The position numbers and the translations under genes were made by a program. Below, in pieces: positions 26,701-33,592 of a stretch of 64,000 nt of DNA. The notes under the pieces are model-generated. The model was not told where the DNA came from, did no database searches, and was given only the letters and a program-made list of their open reading frames with translations. This DNA comes from Sphingobacteriales bacterium. Lineage in GTDB: Bacteria; Bacteroidota; Bacteroidia; Chitinophagales; UBA2359. Numbering within the stretch: the first letter of the stretch is position 1; each line of letters opens with the position of its first letter. The stretch covers positions 5,141,501 through 5,205,500 of the forward strand of contig CP064999.1 in the NCBI GenBank assembly GCA_016700115.1. Reading direction: 5' to 3'.

Positions 26701-28638
26701 GCAATCGGAAGGCGAAGTCATGTTTGCAGCAAGAATGTTCCCTTCACAAATTGAAAAAGTATCTGGCGAACACCCGAAAAAAGGGAAAGAAGGGCAGGGA
26801 TATTCATTTAGAGCCGTAATCAGCAAGGTAGGATTGTATGAAACAGGAGAATTAACCCCTTTGTGAAATGCTACCGCATTAAAACCAATTGTTACCTCGC
26901 AATCGGGAGGTATAGGATTGGAAAGCGGAATACTTGCTGTTTCCCAATGGCAAATTCCATCGGCACATCTGATTAAGGTGAGTCCATTGTTTCCATCATA
27001 TTGCCATATATCAGGGGTATTATTTTCTACCTCTAAAAAAGGATTTTCAAATTCGTAATATTCCACACCTAAACTTTCGTCAAATTGAATAAAAAAGCTA
27101 TTCTCACCAGGTACAAACTCCTCAAAATCTCCAAAACAGACCAAATTGCATGAAGGGTCGAAACATTGGGTGTCTATGGGATGGTTGTTTACGAAAATTG
27201 TTACTATTTCGGTTACACAAATATCGTCACAACTTTCAACAGTATAACAAATATGAAATATTCCTGTTGAAGAAGCAATAACTGTAATGGTATCTGAAGT
27301 ATAAGTTATGCTTAGATCGCCGGCAAATAAACAACCAGTATCAATACTCAATGTTAATGTTGTTCCTTCCGGCAATACGTCGTTTGCTAGAATGCCGTTT
27401 CCGCCGTTAACCGGTATGACCAGAGGGTTATTGGCAGAAGTGCCTTGCAGAAAAATTTGGTAAGTATCGGGATTGGTAATTGCCATGCAGTCTTGCGCAC
27501 AATTTTGCCCACTCAGTGTATCTGTAACATGATAGCCGAGCGTGCACAGAATTTCCAATTCGGCATCCGTTATGGAACGCCTCATTTCACCTGTACTGAT
27601 ATAGGGGTGCATCACATAGTTTGCGGGATTTAAAAACAATGCCGCTATACAAGCAGTGTCTAAATGCGACAATTTATTTAAAAAAAGAAAAGTGGAATCA
27701 TCATTCGAAAAATCAATATAGTCAGCTACATTTACCGGTGCTAATATAATATCGGCATCATTGCGAAATGCTAATTCGAGAGAACAGCCTTCTTCAAAAT
27801 CTTCAGGCATATTATTAAAATCAGTCGAATTAAACGCATACTCACTGCAACATCCGCTTATAGGGGAAGAATATATAAGATAGGAACTATCGACAACAGA
27901 AAACAAAAACTTATCCCATCGACTGTAAAAACCGTTTTGGGAGTATCCTTGAGTCGTAATTAAGGAAGCAAAGCCCAAAATGTGTAATGCTTCGTGCAGG
28001 GCAACCGAATAGAGGTCGTAATGCAAAGAGTCTATGCCTAAATCAATTTGTAACGAGTCGTCGTCTGCTATGGTATGCCAAAGGGCGGTTTGGTGAATCT
28101 CCATCATCCCCAAATATCCGTCAGGGGGGGATATCGCAAAAACGTTGTTTAGCCGTTGCAAAATCCGGCTGTCTGCCATGCCGCATCCGGCTTCCCAAAC
28201 GGGAGACCCCGTACCCAAAACTCCGCCGTCCAAAGATGCTTTTTCGACCAATATTTTTACCGTTGCCAGGGCAGGGTTTGCTATCGTATCCGACAAATCT
28301 TTAAACACCCGGCAAATCGTGGCTTCTTCGTCGCTCGTCCAAGCGCCCGTAAACGTCAGTTCAAAATGACCGCTTTGGCAAATCTCTTTATATGCACCGG
28401 AACCGTCGCCGGGATAAGGGAAATCGTCATCGGTATATTCATTGCCGAAACGATCAAAGTATTTGGCCGTTTGCCCACCTCCAAGCGGCTGTTTGACAAT
28501 CACCCCGCAAAAATCAAGTTCAGTCAGAGGTTGTGTCATTAACACATTACCCCCCCCCCATATATATAGGGAAAGTGATACGAAGACAACCATGTACTTA
28601 AAGCTGGAAACAGGGAAAGATTTCTTTTCATTACGCAT
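23800..28638 (-). CDS. 1612-aa T9SS protein with M8-like metalloprotease motif and beta-helix
   Basis: The N-terminus has a hydrophobic segment (YMVVFVSLSLYIW) ending in a run of Gly encoded by G10. The next 350 residues contain a zinc motif H215-E-A-L-H219 in LHEALHILGFASLI, and H344 in YVMHPYISTGE followed by ITDAELEILCTLGY. This is the arrangement expected for a leishmanolysin-like (M8) metzincin with a distant third ligand. Then come an Ig-like domain (about 390-470), Cys-containing beta domains, a right-handed beta-helix region (about 860-1230, with many N-x-[IVL] turns), a helical stretch (about 1330-1500) and a type A sorting domain (LYPNPAQNGASF to TGLYFCNF). It is probably a secreted or surface protease. 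Zinc-ligand assignment is inference from motif spacing. Confidence 0.82.
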   Translation of the reverse strand: MRNEKKSFPVSSFKYMVVFVSLSLYIWGGGNVLMTQPLTELDFCGVIVKQPLGGGQTAKYFDRFGNEYTDDDFPYPGDGSGAYKEICQSGHFELTFTGAWTSDEEATICRVFKDLSDTIANPALATVKILVEKASLDGGVLGTGSPVWEAGCGMADSRILQRLNNVFAISPPDGYLGMMEIHQTALWHTIADDDSLQIDLGIDSLHYDLYSVALHEALHILGFASLITTQGYSQNGFYSRWDKFLFSVVDSSYLIYSSPISGCCSEYAFNSTDFNNMPEDFEEGCSLELAFRNDADIILAPVNVADYIDFSNDDSTFLFLNKLSHLDTACIAALFLNPANYVMHPYISTGEMRRSITDAELEILCTLGYHVTDTLSGQNCAQDCMAITNPDTYQIFLQGTSANNPLVIPVNGGNGILANDVLPEGTTLTLSIDTGCLFAGDLSITYTSDTITVIASSTGIFHICYTVESCDDICVTEIVTIFVNNHPIDTQCFDPSCNLVCFGDFEEFVPGENSFFIQFDESLGVEYYEFENPFLEVENNTPDIWQYDGNNGLTLIRCADGICHWETASIPLSNPIPPDCEVTIGFNAVAFHKGVNSPVSYNPTLLITALNEYPCPSFPFFGCSPDTFSICEGNILAANMTSPSDCGLELEAIYMASPDSIMPSLDFSMSPYYTFTWTNNTDEDMSILLFSVFDSAGGIGSEGTYNIYLDNLSATLDCMKKVTLEAYDMDSLCMGTLVNIPYILCLDSLEAGDTVNVIMQTNVGGIPGLTVVPGYSDFDYTGTAFVMLTDSIPCDTVILSLQIGNSFTNGEEVVITSQLTNIDADSNELICTDNESEGLEIVLTVYDCELPPVYCLDMLEFFTVTPSSPNVYALNEYDTSRLSYSPSSTQVWQPGSHPFTAITGSSPDLSFNVDLVIPTNIQLTIKDMNLFFAPDKRILVKPRAILTLDKTIIDGVCDTMWTGIQVEGPGIDVVPTGSNAGTLNATGSKISNAIIGAANMNLSLLNNNEIANTDPPDNPYINISSIALPSLFSGIAKSTGGGRINIHNSTMNNCFQDTNVSWNKDAHYYFSNNQYAHDGALWYPFDTLSIGPEVGVSGLWIGRLVVENSSVSQHKYGVRANEADYVKVNDNVFIENIIGVSSRIYNSPNNTGCDILDNEFTDCRLNVQTDGGEICEVIGNISNENGNSMDFYGGQTTAGFYFRGSNVLALNNFLHRSHLGIIANQSETNGSLIAGNLVNNSVVSIVSEGNNNAVKLFCNHLLDYQVYGLDIRPYGTSNGILPPQGNCTPPAQSPAANNFIPASGAVSDIKLAGPITGGFEAEDLDYHDVNATSRTDVDNSSIGDYLPTDCPPTDLDVYCHDLGYTPYSDVSQYVGWEFLTGGGGEPTDEQLSMSFLLLLADSSFNEAMDLARQHDTRLVAKHRLVPYYIENDSLVKAQNLLNQISAGDAENTRFKEFNQLLLDLRSDNRTIFDITAEEEEQLMEIAQSDTKTGYKAQSVLYAAKGIEFPVILPELPGGGGEWQTTFKNATEKVSALYPNPAQNGASFRHRLRSDETGSLQIFSLMGNVVGTYHFKGEGVQEIDISHLQTGLYFCNFKVNGETVRMSRQYIFK
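28550..28559 (-). repeat. poly-G (G10 on coding strand) in the signal-peptide region
   Basis: Ten consecutive C on the plus strand encode W-G-G-G-N in the 1612-aa protein. With eleven G the next codon is TAA; with nine G the frame reads GTA ATG TGT TAA. Both single-base slips therefore stop translation at once, as in classic phase-variable genes. Confidence 0.75.
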
Positions 28639-29668
28639 AAATTGGAGTTTAAATGCGGTTTAAAGAATGTTTTGTCAGTTTGTTTGTGTTCCCCAATGTG
28701 TTTTTTTATGATGATGCTGTAAAATAGTGAATTGTGTGATTACCTGTATCAACAAATTGAAAAAAAAATGTGCAGTGCTTACTTTTTTTCGAGAAAGTAT
28801 CGTACTTTTAGCACAAGTGTTAACATCCAAACTGTTGTTACGCTAATTTGTTAGTATTATCCTGAAACTCCTTTTTTTAGCCTCTGCAAAACCTCAAAGC
28901 CCGTCTGCACTATCCCAAAGTACCTCTGTATTGACCCATTGTACCCCTGCAATCACCCTATGTACCCTTGATATAGGCTTATTTGCATCTGAAATAATTT
29001 GGTGTGCCTCTGCAAAGACCTAATGTGCCCATGTAATGACTCAATATACCCCTTCATTGGACTAATACACCTCTGCAATGGACTTATGAGCCTCTGCAAA
29101 GACTCAAAGTACCCCTGCAATGACGCAATGTGCATCTGCAATAACCATATATCAACCTGCATTAAACTTAGGCCAAGGGTATTTTTCGCCCAAAATCTTG
29201 TTTTTTTTTAATTATTACCGGGTAGGTTGGGTTTGTTTTTCGATGTCGGGCAAGTGTTTTTTGATCTTTGACTTTTGCTTTTGGTTGAATGTTAGACGGT
29301 ATTTTTATGTTGGGTGTCTGTTTTTCAAACTACCTATTAGAATTTGGTCAGAATCAAATAGCTGATACAGAGGGGCAACCAAACTATTTATCTCTCCGGG
29401 TTGAATGTTATTCATACAAGTGCAACCCGGTCATCAAAAAAATATAACAGGTCAGTTTAAGTGAAATAAAAAAAGTTTTGAGGCGCAATCCGGAGATCTG
29501 AATAAGACTAATTGTTAGAAATAAATTGTCCGGCATTTAGTAGAGAAACCCAATCAAACCCGATTTGTCAATCTGATAGATTGTTCGGAACACATAAACC
29601 AATATTTTTCCTATTTTTAAACCATCATTGAGATACTGCCTCTATATCAAAAATTGAAACACCTTGAT
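28639..29668. other. 1-kb divergent intergenic region
   Basis: Apart from the repeat element at 28873-29202 I see no gene. The stretch 28639-28872 is the A/T-rich leader of the protease gene. The stretch 29203-29668 is A/T-rich, without recognisable promoters for the lipoprotein gene at 29669. Confidence 0.5.
28873..29202 (-). repeat. 21-nt x 13 repeat element with conserved leader, copy A
   Basis: Read on the minus strand, a 57-nt leader starting AACAAGATTTT (29202) leads to thirteen contiguous 21-nt units (29145 to 28873). The core is GTCATTGCAGAGG with variants, then an A/T-rich eight. Units differ by several bases each. One frame encodes the heptad x-L-Q-R-x-I-x, giving a 69-codon ORF (29162 to 28953) stopped by a TGA after unit nine. 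The element lies in the divergent region before the 1612-aa protease gene and points to it. A homologous copy B lies at 61871-62200. Confidence 0.85.
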
Positions 29669-30868
29669 ATGTTGAAAAACCTCCACTTTTTGGTAATTAT
29701 TCTATTAACCGGTATCATTTCACAGTCATGCAATACACCCAAAAAAATGCTGCATACCGGTAATTATGTTGCTGCCATCAATAAATCGGTCAGCAAACTG
29801 AGAAAAGACAAGGACAACGATAAGATAGTGCTTATTCTGGAAGAGGCTTACGCAAAAGCCAATGAGAGTGATTTGCAAAGAATACTTTTTTTGAAAAAAG
29901 AAGGGAAACCCGACAATTGGTCGGAGGTCTATCTGATATATTCGAGATTATCTTCGAGACAAGACAAAGTAAAACCTTTGTTGCCGCTAAAGATAAAATC
30001 GGAAAACAGGCAGGCAAAATTTCCGGTTGAGGATTATACTGATGATATGATTGCAGCCAAACAAAAAGCAGCAGAATATCTTTATGCTTCTTCATTGAAA
30101 ATGCTCGAATCAGGAAGCAAACAGCGTGCCCGTCAGGCATATCAGCAACTGACGGAGGTAAAACGGCTTTACCCAAACTATAAGGATGCAGATGAACAAT
30201 TGAACCGCGCCAGATACATGGGTACAAATTTCGTATTGCTACAAAACAAAAACACTTCGGGCATTCCATTACCTCCTGAACTGGAGCGGCAGTTGGCCAA
30301 TTTTGATACGCGGTTTTTAGATAAGGAATGGGTGGTTTACCATCTTTCTCCTGCACCAAATATTGATTATGACTATGATATTATTGTCAATCTGCAAGCT
30401 ATCAATATCAGCCCGGAATCGTACAGAGAAAAACAGTTTGACCGCGAGCGGGAAATTGTTGACGGATGGGTTTATGCACAGGATGTTAAGGGAAACTATA
30501 TATTGGACAGCCTCGGCAATAAAATCAAAACAGATAAGTACGTGCGCATTTCCTGCCGCGTTACACAGGTAAGCCTCCGAAAAGAAGCGCAGTTGTTGGG
30601 GAGCGTTGACTATTTTAACAGGCAAACCAAACAGAGGTTGGTCAGTGTGCCGGTAAATGCCAGTGGAATTTTTGACCACTCATTTGCCGTCATTCAAGGC
30701 GACCCCAAAGCTTTGGACAAAGACAAAGACCGGGACCTGATCAGATTGAGCGAGTTCCCGCCTATGGGATTTCCTTCCAATTTTGAATTGATTATGCAGT
30801 CATCCAACGGATTGAATGAGGCAATTGCAGGAGCGATGCGGTCGAACCGAACTTTGGTGGAGCGATAG
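29669..30868 (+). CDS. predicted lipoprotein, TPR-like N-terminal region
   Basis: The start is the first ATG, at 29669 (the frame opens at a TTG at 29654), giving 399 aa. The signal peptide ends LLTGIISQSCNTPKK, with a lipobox Cys near residue 21. Residues 35-190 are helical and rich in K, A and Y, with TPR-like pairs such as GNYVAAINKSVSKLRKDK and AYQQLTEVKRLYPNYKDADEQL. The C-terminal half is mixed alpha/beta with no family I can name (EWVVYHLSPAPNIDYDYDI, YVRISCRVTQVSL). A role at the envelope is inferred from the lipobox. It is convergent with thrA. Confidence 0.75.
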   Translation: MLKNLHFLVIILLTGIISQSCNTPKKMLHTGNYVAAINKSVSKLRKDKDNDKIVLILEEAYAKANESDLQRILFLKKEGKPDNWSEVYLIYSRLSSRQDKVKPLLPLKIKSENRQAKFPVEDYTDDMIAAKQKAAEYLYASSLKMLESGSKQRARQAYQQLTEVKRLYPNYKDADEQLNRARYMGTNFVLLQNKNTSGIPLPPELERQLANFDTRFLDKEWVVYHLSPAPNIDYDYDIIVNLQAINISPESYREKQFDREREIVDGWVYAQDVKGNYILDSLGNKIKTDKYVRISCRVTQVSLRKEAQLLGSVDYFNRQTKQRLVSVPVNASGIFDHSFAVIQGDPKALDKDKDRDLIRLSEFPPMGFPSNFELIMQSSNGLNEAIAGAMRSNRTLVER

Positions 30869-30901
30869 GACTTGCATTTGCAGATTCCAAATAATTAAAG
30901 C

Positions 30902-33373
30902 TTACCCCAGATAATTGGCCAGACTGATGATTTCGGCAAAAACCCCTGCTGCCGTAACTTCTGCCCCGGCACCGGGGCCTTTGACCACCAAAGGCCGCGA
31001 TAAATAGCGGGCAGTGGTAAAAACAATCATGTTGTCAGAACCCGAGAGTTGGTAAAAAGGGTTGTCGGCGGATACTGCCTGCAAAGAAACGCTTGTTTGT
31101 TCTTTGTCAATGATGGCGATAAAACGCAGTCTCTTGCCCTCGTCATTTGCCTTTTGTTGCATGGTTGCAAATTGAGGGTTGCTGAGTTCGAGCGCTAAAT
31201 AAAAATCATCTACCGTTTTGGCTTTAATACAGGGTTCGGGTAAGATGTTTTCAATCAGAATATCCTCAATTTCGAGTACGTGTCCGATTTCGCGAGACAA
31301 AATCAACACCTTTCTTGCCATGTCTTTACCGCTCAGGTCGTCTCTTGGGTCAGGCTCGGTAAAACCTAATTCCTGTGCCTGTTTTACAATATTGCTGAAA
31401 GAGGTCTGAGGGGTGAAGTTGTTAAAGATAAAAGAAAGTGAACCCGATAAGACCGCCTCAATTTTTAACACTTCATCCCCGCTTTTGAGCAGGTCGGTCA
31501 GCGTAGAGATGATAGGGAGTCCGGCTCCAACATTCGTTTCGTATCGGAATTTACCACCTCTTTTTAAAGATAAACGCCGATAATCAAGATAGTCAGCATA
31601 GCTTCCCGAATTGGCAATTTTGTTGGGAGTAACGACAGAGATATTAGCCGACAGGATTTGGCGATAATAAGTAACCGGCAGAGGATTGGCCGTGCAATCT
31701 ACAAAAATGCTGTTGGGCAGGTTGAGTTGCAACATTCCCGCTACAAACCCGGACAGATCCGTGTTTTCACTGCTCGCTTCCATCTGAATTCTCCATTTTG
31801 AGAGATCTATTCCTTCCGGGTCAAACAGCATCTTGCGGGAATTGGCTATTCCAATTAGTTTTACTTCTACCTGTTGGTGATGCAGCAAATAGTCCTTCTG
31901 CCTTAGAATCTGTTCGAGCAAAGTAGCTCCAATCAGACCGGTACCGACTAAAAATAAATGTAGTGAGATTGTATCCGAAAGAAAAAATGCCTCATGCAAG
32001 GCATTGAGTGCTTTACCGACATCCGTTTTCGGAATAACAGTTGAGATGTTTAATTCCGAAGATCCCTGAGCAATAGCCCTTATATTGATTCCATTTATTC
32101 CCAAAGCCCTGAACATTCGCCCTGAAACTCCAACGGAATTTCTCATGTTTGCGCCAATGACTGCCACCACAGATAGCCCGGTTTCAATCAAAGGTTCTTC
32201 GACTAAATGGCTGCGCATTTCGAGGGCAAACTCCTGAGCAATGGACTGATATGCGCGTTCGGTATCCTGAGGTTTGATGGCAAATGAAATAGAATGTTCC
32301 GAAGAGGCCTGTGTAATGAGAATAATATTGACCCGATGTTTTGCCAGTGCACTAAATAACCGGCCGGCTATTCCTGTAACTCCAATCAATCCGCTGCCCT
32401 GCAAACTGACTAATGCTATTTCTGCGATAGAAGTGATTCCTTTCACGGGATGCTCATCAGGAACTGATTGAGCAGTGATCAAGGTGCCTTCAAATTCCGG
32501 ATGAAAAGTATTTCTGATTCGCAAAGGAATCTTCCGGTCTAATGCCGGTTGAATGGTGGGAGGATGTATGACTTTAGCTCCAAAATGAGACATTTCCATC
32601 GCCTCTTCATAAGTCATTCTTGTCAAAGAAAAAGCCTTTTTAACCTTTCTGGGGTCGGCGGTCATCACCCCATCCACATCCGTCCATATCTCAATTTCAT
32701 CTGCATGAACCGCTGCACCCACTATAGCGGCTGTATAATCTGACCCACCCCGTCCTAAAGTAGTTACTACGTTATGCCGGTTTGAAGCAATAAATCCGCC
32801 CATGATATAAATGCAGGGGGTCTCTGTGGTAGCTTCTATTAAATTAGCATTGGTCTGTTCAAAATTGACTGCTGCCGAACCAAACTCACTATCGGTTTTA
32901 ATGAGCTGTTTTGAATCCAGATGCTTTACCTTTTTCCCCTCTAAAGATTGAATCAGATATTCGGCAATGATAAAAGAGGACATAGTTTCACCATAACTCA
33001 TCACTGTATCTAATACCCGGGGAGATAATTCTTTAATCAGTGAAACACCGTATAACAGGTTTTCGAGGTTTCGGGTTTGTTCTTTCAAATACGGCTGAAT
33101 ACGGCTGAACACCAAAGGTTGTAACAGTTGTTCTGCTGTTTTACGATGCCGGTAGTAAATCTCGTCTAACTGATCGCGGTAGGATTCATCGCCTTCTTTT
33201 GCTTTTTGTGCCGTATCAATCAGTGCATCAGTAACACCTCCTAAAGCAGAAACCACAATGATCGCTTTGTCGCACTCCTGAGCTGTTTTGTTCACAATTT
33301 TACCAACTTCTTCAATACTTGCAGCAGTTCCAACAGATGTGCCGCCAAATTTCAACACCTTTATCATGTTCAA
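30902..33373 (-). CDS. thrA: bifunctional aspartokinase / homoserine dehydrogenase
   Basis: The 823-aa protein has an N-terminal aspartate kinase (KFGGTSVGTAASIEEV, VVSALGGVTDALID, GRGGSDYTAAIVGAAVHADEIEIWTDVDGV), two ACT-type regulatory regions (about 315-460) and a C-terminal homoserine dehydrogenase with the NAD(P)-binding GTGLIGATLLEQI (about 469-481) and FVDCTANPLP, NKIAN and FRYETNVGAGLPII. It phosphorylates aspartate and later reduces aspartate semialdehyde to homoserine, for threonine and methionine synthesis. The ACT regions suggest feedback by threonine. thrB and thrC do not follow it here. ATG at 33373 or 33367 are both possible. Confidence 0.94.
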   Translation of the reverse strand: MNMIKVLKFGGTSVGTAASIEEVGKIVNKTAQECDKAIIVVSALGGVTDALIDTAQKAKEGDESYRDQLDEIYYRHRKTAEQLLQPLVFSRIQPYLKEQTRNLENLLYGVSLIKELSPRVLDTVMSYGETMSSFIIAEYLIQSLEGKKVKHLDSKQLIKTDSEFGSAAVNFEQTNANLIEATTETPCIYIMGGFIASNRHNVVTTLGRGGSDYTAAIVGAAVHADEIEIWTDVDGVMTADPRKVKKAFSLTRMTYEEAMEMSHFGAKVIHPPTIQPALDRKIPLRIRNTFHPEFEGTLITAQSVPDEHPVKGITSIAEIALVSLQGSGLIGVTGIAGRLFSALAKHRVNIILITQASSEHSISFAIKPQDTERAYQSIAQEFALEMRSHLVEEPLIETGLSVVAVIGANMRNSVGVSGRMFRALGINGINIRAIAQGSSELNISTVIPKTDVGKALNALHEAFFLSDTISLHLFLVGTGLIGATLLEQILRQKDYLLHHQQVEVKLIGIANSRKMLFDPEGIDLSKWRIQMEASSENTDLSGFVAGMLQLNLPNSIFVDCTANPLPVTYYRQILSANISVVTPNKIANSGSYADYLDYRRLSLKRGGKFRYETNVGAGLPIISTLTDLLKSGDEVLKIEAVLSGSLSFIFNNFTPQTSFSNIVKQAQELGFTEPDPRDDLSGKDMARKVLILSREIGHVLEIEDILIENILPEPCIKAKTVDDFYLALELSNPQFATMQQKANDEGKRLRFIAIIDKEQTSVSLQAVSADNPFYQLSGSDNMIVFTTARYLSRPLVVKGPGAGAEVTAAGVFAEIISLANYLG

Positions 33374-33411
33374 ATTTTTCTGACTTTTTGTCTATTCTAA
33401 AAAAATGACCG

Positions 33412-33419
33412 CAAAGGTA
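33412..33419 (-). promoter_or_regulatory. -7 box of thrA
   Basis: TACCTTTG on the minus strand, about 39 nt before the ATG, matches the TAnnTTTG box. No good -33 element is evident. I see no threonine-rich leader peptide. Confidence 0.35.
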
Positions 33420-33592
33420 GTAGAAAATTTGCTTTTCTGTCCTGAGTTTTCAGGATACCTGTACACCATTCAGACAGCAAATAAAGATGATTGCAGAATT
33501 TTGTTGTTTTCGCTCCCTGTTCTGAAAAACAGAAGGAGTTGATCTATACAAAAATGTCACAACCTGAAGGAACGTTATACATTCTTTGCTGT

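Noticed and set aside
28873..29145. CRISPR array
   Set aside because: Units are 21 nt, contiguous and degenerate with no spacers, and there are no cas genes in the window.
28953..29162. 69-aa minus-strand ORF as a gene
   Set aside because: It is simply the open frame of the 21-nt repeat; the homologous copy B lacks an ATG and has an internal stop.
28999..29211. 70-aa plus-strand ORF across the repeat
   Set aside because: Any frame free of stops in a 21-nt unit stays open along the array; no other support.
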